A DNA stretch of 30,557 bases, taken from positions 1-30,557 of IMG/VR virus record IMGVR_UViG_3300007734_000559; one strand, given 5' to 3'. The first letter of the stretch is position 1. Every line of letters starts with the position of its first letter. The notes below the pieces were generated by a model. That model was not told the origin of the DNA. It saw nothing but the letters and a program-made list of their open reading frames with translations, and did not search any database. A program made the translations under genes and the position numbers. This document shows positions 6,483-13,638 of this stretch, in pieces. Origin of the DNA: a virus.

Positions 6483-6836
6483 ATGTGGATCAAGAATCTT
6501 ACGCAGCACGCCCCCACCGTCGAGCAATTCGACGGGCTCAACGGCGTTACCGCCGTCGACGCAACAGCGGTAGCGCTGCTTAACTTCGCGACGCTCCCGA
6601 GCGTCGAGGAAATCAACGGGCGCGCCCTTGGGCTTGCCGACCTCGCGGTCGGCTTCGAGTCCGCGCTTGTCGGCGGAGCCCCCTACCTCATGGGGCCGCT
6701 CTGCGCAGCCCTGAAGGCGCAAGGCATTCAGCCGCTCTTCGCCTTCACCGAGCGGAAATCGGTGGAGGAAACGCAGCCTGACGGCAGCGTCAAAAAGTCG
6801 AGCATCTTCGCGCACGTCGGCTGGGTGGCCGTCTAA
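6483..6836 (+). CDS. Hypothetical protein, 117 aa, upstream of Sak4-like gene
   Basis: Soluble protein of unknown function. The layout (MWIKNLTQHAPTVEQFDGL at the start, a conserved-looking central GRALGLADLAVGFESALVGG, and a C-terminus FAHVGWVAV with alternating hydrophobics) suggests a small mixed alpha/beta fold. No catalytic or metal-binding motif is obvious and there is no signal peptide or membrane span. Its TAA overlaps the ATG of the Sak4-like ATPase (TAATG), which ties it to the recombination module. A start at 6483 agrees with the GAAACGAG upstream. Confidence 0.7.
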   Translation: MWIKNLTQHAPTVEQFDGLNGVTAVDATAVALLNFATLPSVEEINGRALGLADLAVGFESALVGGAPYLMGPLCAALKAQGIQPLFAFTERKSVEETQPDGSVKKSSIFAHVGWVAV

Positions 6837-7510
6837 TGGCCATATCAGTCAAGCGCACAAGCGCGCTCACTCAGGGCGGCGTCAAGCTCCTCTGCTACGG
6901 GCAAGCCGGGGCGGGCAAGACGACGCTCATCGCGTCGCTGCCTAGTCCCATCACCCTATCGGCGGAAGGCGGGCTCCTCTCGCTACAGGGCGCGGACCTG
7001 CCCTACATCGAAATCGCCTCGATGGCCGATCTCCACGAGGCTTACTCGTGGCTCGCCAGCTCCGACGAGGCGCACGGCTACGAGAGCATCGCCATCGACT
7101 CGATCTCGGAGATTGCCGAGGTCTGCCTCATCGCCGAGAAGAGGACGGCGAAAGACCCGCGCCAAGCCTACGGCGCGATGATCGACCAGATGACCGAGGT
7201 CATCCGGGCGTTTCGCGACCTGCCCCGGCACGTGTACGTCTCGGCGAAGCTTGACAAGTCAGCCGACGAGCTCGGCAAGGTCAGCTACGCCCCGTCGATG
7301 CCGGGGGCGAAGTTGGGCCAGCAAATACCTTACTTCTTCGACGAGGTGCTTGCGCTCCGCGTTGAGCGCAGCGAGTCAGGGGAGCCCGTCCGCGGTCTCC
7401 TCACGCAAGGTGATGGCATCTGGACGGCGAAAGACCGCTCCGGGCGTCTCGACGCCTGGGAGCCTGCCGACCTCGGGGCGGTCATCGCGAAGATCGGCGG
7501 TGCGAAGTGA
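6836..7510 (+). CDS. Sak4-like RecA-fold ATPase (phage recombination/annealing protein)
   Basis: A 224-aa nucleotide-binding protein of the AAA_24/Sak4 type, phage relatives of the RecA core that support single-strand annealing and recombination. It shows Walker A GQAGAGKTT at 22-30, Walker B SIAIDS at 84-89, a conserved KDPRQAYGAM around 106-115, and a C-terminal GDGIWTAKDRSGRLDAWEP segment typical of this group. The start is coupled to the preceding gene (TAATG) and the stop to the next (GTGA). The neighbouring DUF669 gene, a usual companion of Sak4 proteins, supports the call. A general DNA-metabolism ATPase is the alternative. Confidence 0.85.
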   Translation: MAISVKRTSALTQGGVKLLCYGQAGAGKTTLIASLPSPITLSAEGGLLSLQGADLPYIEIASMADLHEAYSWLASSDEAHGYESIAIDSISEIAEVCLIAEKRTAKDPRQAYGAMIDQMTEVIRAFRDLPRHVYVSAKLDKSADELGKVSYAPSMPGAKLGQQIPYFFDEVLALRVERSESGEPVRGLLTQGDGIWTAKDRSGRLDAWEPADLGAVIAKIGGAK

Positions 7511-7896
7511 ACGAGCTCGACACCCTTGCCGCCGCCTGGAGCGCGGCGAAAACCGCTGAAGGCGAAGCCGTCGAGGCCCGCCGCGCAATCGAGGACCGCA
7601 TCATCGTCCTCCTCTCCATCCCCGAGGGGAAAGAGGGCACGACGACCGCTCCGACCGAGCAGGGCTTCGCGATTAAAATCGTGGGGCGGCTGAATCGGAA
7701 AATCAACACCGACAAGCTGCAAGAGCTCGCCACCGAGCACGGGCTCACGGAGCACCTCGGCGCGCTCTTCCGCTGGAGCGCAGACATCAACGCAGCCGCT
7801 TGGAAGAGCGCGGCAGCGGCCATCACAGCCCCGCTACTAGGGGCAATCACGACGACCGCAGGGCGTCCCTCATTCAGCATCAGCAAGGACAAGTAA
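7507..7896 (+). CDS. Hypothetical phage protein between Sak4 and DUF669 genes, 129 aa
   Basis: Starts at GTG 7507 overlapping the Sak4 stop. Residues 1-35 are an Ala/Glu-rich helix with coiled-coil character (LDTLAAAWSAAKTAEGEAVE). The middle has a beta-like TEQGFAIKIVGRLNRKIN followed by TDKLQELATEHGLTEHLG, and the tail is TAGRPSFSISKDK. Proteins of this form often sit beside DUF669 genes in phage recombination cassettes; their role is not established. It may bind the ATPase or single-stranded DNA as an accessory factor, which is inference from position only. Confidence 0.7.
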   Translation: MNELDTLAAAWSAAKTAEGEAVEARRAIEDRIIVLLSIPEGKEGTTTAPTEQGFAIKIVGRLNRKINTDKLQELATEHGLTEHLGALFRWSADINAAAWKSAAAAITAPLLGAITTTAGRPSFSISKDK

Positions 7897-7897
7897 A

Positions 7898-8353
7898 ATG
7901 GAATTTGAATTTGACGCATCGACAGTCCCCGTCTCCGATCGCTCCTACGAGCTCATCCCCGCGGGCTGGTACGCGGCGACAATCACCGACGCGGAGAGCC
8001 GCGGCACGAAGTCCGGCACGGGGAAATATCTCCGCGTCGAATTCACCCTCGCCGACCCTGCGGGGCGCAAGGTCTGGTCAAATTACAACGTCAAAAACGA
8101 CAACCCTGCTGCCGAAAGTATCGGGCGGCAGCAGCTCGCCGAGGTCTTGCGAGCGATCGGAAAAAAAACCGTCCGCGACACCGACGAGCTGAAGGGCTGC
8201 GTGCTTTCGGTCAAAGTGAAAATTCGCGACGCGGCGAACGGCTACGAGGCATCGAACGAGGTCGCAGCCGCGAAGAGCCTCGACGGCTCTGCGCCGCCGA
8301 AGGCCGCAGCGCCAGCCGCTGCCAAGGCGACGCCGCCATGGGCGAAGAAGTGA
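7898..8353 (+). CDS. DUF669 family protein (candidate single-stranded DNA-binding protein)
   Basis: 151 aa matching the DUF669 pattern: an early PAGWYAATITDAESRGTKSG (about 22-41), then GKYLRVEFTLADPAGRKVW with a long beta strand, then IGRQQLAEVLRAIGKK and a C-terminal Ala/Pro-rich tail ending ATPPWAKK. DUF669 proteins are common beside phage recombinases and are thought to work as ssDNA-binding proteins; that function is family-level inference. The flexible tail would resemble the partner-recruiting tail of an SSB, though it is basic rather than acidic. Its last 16 nt overlap the next gene. Confidence 0.85.
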   Translation: MEFEFDASTVPVSDRSYELIPAGWYAATITDAESRGTKSGTGKYLRVEFTLADPAGRKVWSNYNVKNDNPAAESIGRQQLAEVLRAIGKKTVRDTDELKGCVLSVKVKIRDAANGYEASNEVAAAKSLDGSAPPKAAAPAAAKATPPWAKK

Positions 8354-8823
8354 CGCAGCCGAATGGGGGGCCGTCGCTTGCGGGCGGCTCCCCGCTTCGG
8401 GTGGGCGACCGCTTCGGGCGGCTCCTCGTCACCCTGACGAGCCCGCTCGTCGCGCTCTGCGACTGCGGGAAGCTCGTCACGGACCGCAAGGCTTATCATC
8501 TCTCGCACAACCGCCTGCGAAGCTGCGGATGCCTACGTCGAGAGCGCATCTCGGTCCCTCACGAGTCGGCGACCTGGACCGGGATTCGCTGTTTGAATCC
8601 AGGCGAAAAAGTCCGCTGGCAACGCTTCGCCGTCGTCTGCAAGCGATGCAATCAGCCAAGCGAGGTCGGCTATCCCGCGCTCGTCACGCGCAAGGTGCCG
8701 CTTCACGGCTGCGCACGTTGCGCCGTAGCGCGTCGCAAGAGTCGCTGGGCTATCCCAGCCGAAGACGCCGCCAGGGCGGCAAAGCGCGCAGCGGCGAAGG
8801 CTGTTGCGGGAGATGAGGCATGA
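8338..8823 (+). CDS. Protein with two predicted zinc-binding motifs, 161 aa
   Basis: Shows two sets of four cysteines: C41/C43 with C63/C65 (CDCGK ... RSCGCLRRER) and C101/C104 with C125/C128 (CKRC ... CARC). The first pattern is the zinc-ribbon-like module found next to HNH or AP2 domains in phage proteins; no HNH catalytic triad is visible here. The C-terminus is a long Ala/Lys-rich helix (AARAAKRAAAKAVAGDEA) that could bind nucleic acid. It overlaps DUF669 at the start and the next gene at the stop (ATGA). A nucleic-acid-binding or regulatory role is likely; a degenerate homing endonuclease is another option. Confidence 0.7.
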   Translation: MGEEVTQPNGGPSLAGGSPLRVGDRFGRLLVTLTSPLVALCDCGKLVTDRKAYHLSHNRLRSCGCLRRERISVPHESATWTGIRCLNPGEKVRWQRFAVVCKRCNQPSEVGYPALVTRKVPLHGCARCAVARRKSRWAIPAEDAARAAKRAAAKAVAGDEA

Positions 8824-9173
8824 CCCGCCTAGACCTAGCCGCCATCCGAGCGCGCTGCGAAGCGGCGACGAAGGGTCCGTGGTGCGTTTCAACGGTGAGT
8901 TTTGCAAACGGGAATACCGTCGTTGAGGCAATTACCGGCGTAGGCGAGCCGCAGTGGTCCGAGTACGGCGAGGGCGAGGGCGAATGGTACACCGATAGCC
9001 TTGTACTCGTTGAAACCGATGCGGGCGTTTACGGCCCAACGCTGCCGGATGCGCAGTTTATCGCAGCCGCCCGCACCGACGTTCCCGCGCTCCTCGCGTA
9101 CATCGAGGAGCTGGAGCGCGAGCGCGACGAGGCGCAGCTTGCGGAGTTAGCAACGAAGAAAGAAAAGCCATGA
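8820..9173 (+). CDS. Ead/Ea22-like phage protein, 117 aa
   Basis: The N-terminal LAAIRARCEAATKGPW and the C-terminal block DAQFIAAARTDVPALLAYIEELERE are the two conserved ends of the Ead/Ea22-like group of non-essential early phage proteins, whose function is unknown. The middle is variable and acidic here (EYGEGEGEWYTD). The last 25 residues form a charged coiled-coil-like helix. It is joined by ATGA overlaps on both sides, so it is translated with the recombination genes. Confidence 0.75.
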   Translation: MTRLDLAAIRARCEAATKGPWCVSTVSFANGNTVVEAITGVGEPQWSEYGEGEGEWYTDSLVLVETDAGVYGPTLPDAQFIAAARTDVPALLAYIEELERERDEAQLAELATKKEKP

Positions 9174-10174
9174 AAATCCCTGAACCCAATCACACCATCG
9201 CGGCCCTCGTCGACGCAGCGCACGAAGCGAAACGGGCGAGCCACGCGGAATGTTTCCGCCCGCATATGGGCGCGTCGACGCTCGGCGAGAAGTGCGACCG
9301 CAAGCTATGGCTAGGCTTCCGCTGGGCGGTGCGCGAGCGCTTCCCCGGTCGCATCCTGCGCGTCTTTCGCCGGGGGCATCGCGAGGAGGAAACCGTCGTC
9401 GAAGACCTTCGCGCGATCGGCGTGAAGGTCCGCGCAACGGGCACCGCGCAAACGCGCGTCGAGTTCGGGAGCCACGTAGCGGGAAGCCTCGACGGGATCG
9501 TAGCAGGCGTGCCCGAGGCTCCGAAGCGGTCGCACGTCCTCGAGATCAAGACGCACAGTCGGAAGTCTTTCGAGACGCTCGAAAAGGAGGGCGTCGAGAA
9601 AGCGCACCCGAAACACTACGCGCAAATGCAGGCGTACATGCTCGGAACGGGCGTCGACCGAGCCCTCTACGTCGCCGTTTGCAAAGACGACGATCGCCTT
9701 TACACCGAGCGCATCGAGCTCGACAAAGGGCGCGCAGAGAAGCTCGTCGCCCGAGGGCAACGCATCGCGCTCCAGGACGAGATGCCGCCGCCGATCTCGA
9801 CCGACCCGACGTGGTACGAGTGCAAGTGGTGTTCGGCGCACGACCTCTGCCACGGGTCGAGAGTCACGCAGGAAATAAACTGCCGGACCTGCGCGCACTC
9901 GACGGCAACGCCTGAGAGCACGTGGACGTGCGCTCGCAACGGCGACCACGTGATGCCGACCGACTGGATGCGCGAGGCTCACGATTGCCACGCGCTGCAC
10001 TGCGACCTCGTACCGTGGCCCGTCTCCTACGTCGAGGGCGACGCGGTGCACACGATCGAAGGGCACGAAGTGCGCGGCTTTGCTTCGACCGAAATCGTCG
10101 CGAATCCGAAGGCGTGCATCGACCCGCCCCTAGTCGCGCTCCGCACCAAATTCGGCGGGCGGATACTCGGATGA
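9170..10174 (+). CDS. Cas4/AddB-like PD-(D/E)XK nuclease with predicted Fe-S cluster
   Basis: A 334-aa exonuclease-like protein. Nuclease motifs: an acidic RRGHREEETV (68-77), GSLDG (105-109, D108), LEIKTH (124-129, E125 and K127) and HYAQMQAYM (150-158), the RecB/Cas4 order. C42 (KCDRKLW) and C219/C222/C228 (CKWCSAHDLC) fit the four-cysteine Fe-S site of Cas4 and AddB. A second cysteine/histidine group (NCRTCAHS, TWTCARN, HDCHALHC) follows and may bind another metal. As 5'-3' end resection usually pairs with annealing proteins, it probably supplies ssDNA to the Sak4/DUF669 set. It overlaps its helicase neighbour by ATGA. Confidence 0.85.
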   Translation: MKIPEPNHTIAALVDAAHEAKRASHAECFRPHMGASTLGEKCDRKLWLGFRWAVRERFPGRILRVFRRGHREEETVVEDLRAIGVKVRATGTAQTRVEFGSHVAGSLDGIVAGVPEAPKRSHVLEIKTHSRKSFETLEKEGVEKAHPKHYAQMQAYMLGTGVDRALYVAVCKDDDRLYTERIELDKGRAEKLVARGQRIALQDEMPPPISTDPTWYECKWCSAHDLCHGSRVTQEINCRTCAHSTATPESTWTCARNGDHVMPTDWMREAHDCHALHCDLVPWPVSYVEGDAVHTIEGHEVRGFASTEIVANPKACIDPPLVALRTKFGGRILG

Positions 10175-11793
10175 AGCTGCGCATGTACCAGCAGCGCGCA
10201 ATCGACCAGCTCTACGACTGGTTTCGCGCAGGGAACGAAGGGAACCCGTGCCTTGTCCTTCCGACGGGCGCGGGGAAGTCGCACATCGTCGCGGCGCTCT
10301 GCGAGGACGCACTGACGCAGTGGCCAGAGACGCGCGTTTTGATGTTGACCCACGTGAAGGAACTCATCGAGCAGAACGCGGCGAAGCTGCGCGCACACTG
10401 GCCGGGGGCTCCGATGGGTATCTTCTCGGCATCCATCGGGCGGCGCCAGCTCGGCGAGCCCATTACCTTCGCGGGCATCCAGAGCATTCGCAAGCGCGCC
10501 GCCGACGTCGGGCACGTCGACCTCATCATCATCGACGAGGCGCATCTCGTTTCGCACAAGGACGAGGGAGGCTACCGCGACTTCATCGCCGACCTCGCCG
10601 AAATCAATCCCGCGCTCCGCGTCATCGGCCTCACCGCGACGCCGTACCGGCTCGGCCACGGGATGATCGACCAGGACGGCGCGCTCTTCTCCGCGCTCAT
10701 CGAGCCGGTGGCCATCGACGAGCTCGTGCGCGACGGCCACCTCGTGCGCCTGCGCAGCAAGTGGACCGAGTTCGGCCTCGACACCGAAGGCGTGCACACG
10801 CGCGGCGGTGAGTACGTTGAATCCGAGCTTCAGCGCGCCGTCAACACGCCAGAGCAGAACACGCGCACGGTGCGCGAGACGATCGCCCTCGCAGGCGAGC
10901 GCAAGAGCTGGCTCTTTTTCTGTTGCGGTGTCGACCACGCGCGCGACGTTTGCTCCGCGCTTCAGCACGAGGGCATCGCTTCGGATTGCATCACGGGGCA
11001 GACGCCGAAGAAGGAGCGCGAGCGCATCATCGAAGAGTTCAAGCGCGGCGAGCTTCGCGCGCTCACGAACGCAAACGTACTCACGACCGGCTTCGATCAC
11101 CCTGGCGTTGACCTCATCGCGATGATGCGCCCGACCCTCTCGCCAGGGCTCTACGTGCAGATGGCGGGGCGAGGGATGCGGCCCGCCCCGAGCAAAGACG
11201 ATTGCCTCGTCCTCGACTTCGCGGGCGTCATCGAAACGCACGGCCCCATCCTCGACGTGCGCCCGCCGAACAAAGCGAAAAAGGGCAACGGCGAAGCGCC
11301 GGTGAAAGTCTGCGACGCCTGCAACGAGCTCGTGAATCCGTCCGCGCGCGTGTGCCCTGCGTGCGGTAACGAGTTCCCCGAGCCCGAGGAGAAGATGCTC
11401 GTGCTCCGCGACGCGGACATCATGGGCGGCCCTGTCTCCGACGTGCACGAGCTAGAGGTCGACGCCTGGGAATGGCGACGGCACGTAGGGCGCAGCTCGG
11501 GCAAAGAATCGCTGCGCGTGCGGTACTACTCCGGCCTCACCGATTCCGTCGACGAGTACCTGACGATCGCTCACGACGGGTACGCAGGCGACAAGGCCCG
11601 CAGGCTGCTCGCACGCATCGCCACCGACGCTGGCCTTTCGCCTGGATGGGCGCTTTCCGACGATCTCGACGAGGTAGCCCGTAGCATGAATTCCGCGTCG
11701 TCTCCGAGTGTGGTAAGATACACGCAACGCGGCAAGTTTGCCGAGATACTGACCAGAAGATGGGCGCATGACCGCAATCAAAACGTGGCTTGA
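10171..11793 (+). CDS. Superfamily 2 DEAD/DEAH-type DNA helicase with zinc finger
   Basis: ATP-driven helicase of 540 aa. Motifs in order: PTGAGKS (31-37, Walker A), IIIDEAH (119-125, Walker B/DEAH), TATPYR (155-160, motif III), a helicase C domain with TNANVLTTGFDHPGVD (299-314), and QMAGRGMRP (330-338, motif VI). A four-cysteine zinc finger follows (C381/C384, C395/C398). ATG 10171 is used because it overlaps the nuclease stop as ATGA; the open frame extends upstream but antisense-like. Such helicases in phages act in recombination or replication restart. Its pairing with the Cas4-like nuclease suggests an end-processing duo analogous to AddAB/RecBCD in layout only. Confidence 0.9.
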   Translation: MKLRMYQQRAIDQLYDWFRAGNEGNPCLVLPTGAGKSHIVAALCEDALTQWPETRVLMLTHVKELIEQNAAKLRAHWPGAPMGIFSASIGRRQLGEPITFAGIQSIRKRAADVGHVDLIIIDEAHLVSHKDEGGYRDFIADLAEINPALRVIGLTATPYRLGHGMIDQDGALFSALIEPVAIDELVRDGHLVRLRSKWTEFGLDTEGVHTRGGEYVESELQRAVNTPEQNTRTVRETIALAGERKSWLFFCCGVDHARDVCSALQHEGIASDCITGQTPKKERERIIEEFKRGELRALTNANVLTTGFDHPGVDLIAMMRPTLSPGLYVQMAGRGMRPAPSKDDCLVLDFAGVIETHGPILDVRPPNKAKKGNGEAPVKVCDACNELVNPSARVCPACGNEFPEPEEKMLVLRDADIMGGPVSDVHELEVDAWEWRRHVGRSSGKESLRVRYYSGLTDSVDEYLTIAHDGYAGDKARRLLARIATDAGLSPGWALSDDLDEVARSMNSASSPSVVRYTQRGKFAEILTRRWAHDRNQNVA

Positions 11794-11962
11794 AATCCTC
11801 GCGAATCCTCCTCGATGCTGCGCATCGTGCGACCACTACGCCACCCGCTCGGGCGGCTTTGAAGAAGATGCAATATGCAAGAAGTTCGACGCCCGCCCGC
11901 CCCTCGAATTCGTCGAGGAACCAAACGAGTGCCCGCAGTGGGCGGACTTGCAGCCGTTCTGA
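11768..11962 (+). CDS. Small four-cysteine protein, 64 aa (HiPIP-like or zinc-binding pattern)
   Basis: Overlaps the end of the helicase gene by 26 nt. Cysteines at C18/C21 (CASCDHY), C37 (ICKKF) and C55 (ECPQW) follow the order C-x2-C-x2-Y, C-x2-F, C-x2-W, which recalls high-potential iron-sulfur proteins and the late protein at 22108-22482. A simple zinc-binding mini-protein is equally possible. There is no signal peptide. Role unknown. Confidence 0.65.
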   Translation: MTAIKTWLEILANPPRCCASCDHYATRSGGFEEDAICKKFDARPPLEFVEEPNECPQWADLQPF

Positions 11963-12291
11963 GGACGGAGCACGTCGAGCAGCGCGAGTTCGTGCGCTGG
12001 TTTCGGCAGACGCACCCGGCGGTGCGAATCCTCGCCATCCCGAACGGCTCGCAGCGCAGCCGCACGACGGGCGCGAAGCTGAAGGCCGAAGGCGTTGTCG
12101 CAGGCGTGCCCGACCTGCTCGTGCCCGCGTGGTCGCTTTGGATCGAGATGAAGCGCGCCGACGGAGGCTCAACAAGCGCAGTACAAAAAGACTGGCACCG
12201 CTACCTTGAATCCATCGGGCACAAGGTGGTCGTTTGCGCTGGGTTTCTTCAGGCGAAAGAAAAAGTGGAGGAGCTGTTAAAAAAAGGTTGA
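11929..12291 (+). CDS. VRR-NUC domain nuclease
   Basis: A 120-aa PD-(D/E)XK nuclease of the VRR-NUC type, enzymes that cut branched or Holliday-like DNA; in phages they sit in replication modules. Key elements are IPNGSQRS, the nuclease core GVPDLLV followed by WIEMKR, and the downstream Q..W..YLES and KVVVC segments. GTG 11929 is chosen because GAGGAA lies 8 nt upstream; the in-frame ATG at 11875 would overlap the preceding gene by 88 nt and add an arginine/proline-rich, shadow-like extension. It ends at the -35 element of the candidate promoter for the next genes. Confidence 0.85.
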   Translation: MPAVGGLAAVLRTEHVEQREFVRWFRQTHPAVRILAIPNGSQRSRTTGAKLKAEGVVAGVPDLLVPAWSLWIEMKRADGGSTSAVQKDWHRYLESIGHKVVVCAGFLQAKEKVEELLKKG

Positions 12292-12316
12292 TCTTAGGTC
12301 AATCGTGATGCATAAT
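12288..12316 (+). promoter_or_regulatory. Candidate sigma-70 promoter with operator-like dyad
   Basis: TTGATC (12288-12293) and CATAAT (12311-12316) are spaced by exactly 17 nt, about 40 nt before the ATG at 12356. The -35 lies in a near-perfect dyad TTGATC-TTA-GGTCAA (12288-12302), suggesting control by a dimeric repressor. Confidence 0.55.
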
Positions 12317-12355
12317 GTTCTCACGGTGCTCGACACCGCTAACTGAAAGAGTCTC

Positions 12356-12613
12356 ATGGTCATCACCGCTAAGTTCTCCGGCACCTGCAATGTGTGTAAC
12401 TGCTCGATCGCGATCGGCTCCAAGGTCGAATGGGCCAGCGGGTCTAAGGCTCGACACGTTGCATGCGTGACGAGCGCAGCGCCGGTCGCGGCTTCGCGTA
12501 AGAAGCTGAGCAATGGCGATCGATACTTTCACGCCGGCAACGCGAAAATCTTCGGCTGCGCTGCATGCCGCACGGGGAAGCGAATGTGCGAGCAATGCGA
12601 ATTCGACGATTGA
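12356..12613 (+). CDS. Cysteine-rich zinc-finger-like protein, 85 aa
   Basis: Has its own promoter and an ACTGAAAGAG ribosome-binding site. Cysteines fall in two groups: C11/C14/C16 with H34/C37 (CNVC ... HVAC) and C68/C71 with C78/C81 (CAAC ... CEQC), the layout of two small zinc knuckles. The N-terminal part (AKFSGTCNVCNCSIAIGSKVEW) resembles the N-terminus of phage and plasmid proteins with a PARP-type or treble-clef finger. The linker is basic (AASRKKLSNGDR). Probably a nucleic-acid- or protein-binding accessory factor. Confidence 0.75.
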   Translation: MVITAKFSGTCNVCNCSIAIGSKVEWASGSKARHVACVTSAAPVAASRKKLSNGDRYFHAGNAKIFGCAACRTGKRMCEQCEFDD

Positions 12614-12653
12614 TTATAGACGGCGCATCGCGCCGCACACTGAAAGGATCCAC

Positions 12654-13235
12654 ATGATCGACGCCGACACCGTAGGCCGCATCGCAATCAGGCTCGGGCG
12701 AGCCTTCAACCAAAAATGGGCGAAGGCCATCCCATCCGACGCGGAGTGGAATTGGGAAACCGCGCAGAACTACGCGCAATTCGTGCCCTCGCAGCGCCCG
12801 GCGAAAGTCGAGGGCGACACGATCTCGTTCCGGAATCGCAGTAGCTCGACATCGTGGGAGGTCTCGCCGACGTGCGTTCGCGTGGAGTGCGTCGCAAAGG
12901 GCGACGGGCTGCAAGCGCTCGTCGAGGCGCACATCATCGACGGCATCCCGCTCGTAATCGCCATCCTGCCGAGCTTCGCGGCGATGGAGCCAGCCGACGT
13001 ATGGCGAGCCGACCGAGCCATCACGTCGGTCTGCGCTGGCCCGTGGCAACACCTCCACCGGCTCACGCCTCTATCGGTCATCGCGCAGACGCTGCCCGAG
13101 TACGTGCCGAGCGAGCCCTCGCGGCTGACGTATATCGGCGACCACGTCATCGCGACGCACGCGCCGCTGCACGACGCAATGGCTCGCGGGGGCCATCGGT
13201 TCTTCACCGCCTGGTCCGCGCTGGTGACGCGATGA
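12654..13235 (+). CDS. Hypothetical protein, 193 aa
   Basis: Read from ATG 12654, preceded by a GAAAGGA ribosome-binding site at a good distance; the open frame extends upstream but would overlap the 85-aa gene. No motif recognised. The sequence is mixed alpha/beta with a tryptophan-rich early segment (WAKAIPSDAEWNWETAQNYA), a hydrophobic strand PLVIAILPSFAAM near the middle and a histidine-rich C-terminus (GDHVIATHAPLHDAMARGGH). It shares an ATGA junction with the next small gene. No signal peptide or membrane segment. Confidence 0.7.
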   Translation: MIDADTVGRIAIRLGRAFNQKWAKAIPSDAEWNWETAQNYAQFVPSQRPAKVEGDTISFRNRSSSTSWEVSPTCVRVECVAKGDGLQALVEAHIIDGIPLVIAILPSFAAMEPADVWRADRAITSVCAGPWQHLHRLTPLSVIAQTLPEYVPSEPSRLTYIGDHVIATHAPLHDAMARGGHRFFTAWSALVTR

Positions 13236-13393
13236 GCGTCCCGATCGGCTCCACCTACGACTGGCGCTGCTATCCCTGCGGCGCAACGGCCTCGACTGAG
13301 CGACGCGGGGGCGTCGTCGACCTGCCGAAAGGCTGGGTCTGCAAGCCTGACGGAAAAACATTGTGCGCGCACTGCCAGCTCGTGCCACGCTGA
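13232..13393 (+). CDS. Small zinc-ribbon-like protein, 53 aa
   Basis: Last gene of the plus-strand operon, joined to the previous gene by ATGA. Cysteines C13/C16 (CYPC), C37 and C45/C48 (CAHC) give a zinc-ribbon layout. There is no other domain. It ends where the convergent late operon ends on the other strand, with hairpins between them. Confidence 0.6.
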   Translation: MSVPIGSTYDWRCYPCGATASTERRGGVVDLPKGWVCKPDGKTLCAHCQLVPR

Positions 13394-13397
13394 CCGT

Positions 13398-13449
13398 CCC
13401 GCATGTTGCGGGTTCCCGCTTCTCGCGCCGCTCCAAATACCGGCGCGAG
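13398..13449. terminator. Convergent hairpin region between early and late operons
   Basis: Two inverted repeats lie between the facing operons: CCCGC-ATGTT-GCGGG at 13398-13412 and a perfect 9-bp stem CTCGCGCCG / CGGCGCGAG with a 10-nt loop at 13422-13449. Neither is followed by a good U run, so they may stall or protect transcripts rather than terminate by the intrinsic route. Confidence 0.4.
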
Positions 13450-13458
13450 GGGCTGGAC

Positions 13459-13638
13459 CTAAAAAGGCCCCTGCGGCTTGTCCTTCGGCTCGCAGGCGGC
13501 GTGCCGCGTGCGGAAGGCGTGCCCCGCTTCGACGAGCTCATCGAGCGGCATCGGGAGCGCGAGGCGTAGAGCGCCCGCGCAGTTGCCGCAGTAGACCGCG
13601 ACGATGCGCCCCGGCAGCTCGTGGACCGTAACGCTCAC
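13459..13638 (-). CDS. Small CxxC/HxxC protein at the end of the late operon
   Basis: A 59-aa reading from GTG 13638, which overlaps the endolysin stop as GTGA; ATG 13653 (64 aa) is an alternative start. C17/C20 (YCGNC) and H46/C49 (HAAC) suggest a single zinc site, with a helix PMPLDELVEAGHAFRTR between them. It ends with KDKPQGPF. Function unknown. It is the last gene of the late transcript, facing the early operon. Confidence 0.55.
   Translation of the reverse strand: MSVTVHELPGRIVAVYCGNCAGALRLALPMPLDELVEAGHAFRTRHAACEPKDKPQGPF

Noticed and set aside
9922-10170. Upstream extension of the helicase frame to 9922
   Set aside because: The ATG at 10171 overlaps the nuclease stop, and the extension is arginine-rich shadow sequence inside the nuclease gene.
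10027-11448. 473-codon minus-strand open frame
   Set aside because: Antisense shadow of the SF2 helicase, produced by GC-rich codon use; the plus strand shows all helicase motifs in order.
12513-12653. Longer start for the 193-aa protein
   Set aside because: It would overlap the 85-aa gene by 100 nt; the GAAAGGA site before ATG 12654 gives a better start.
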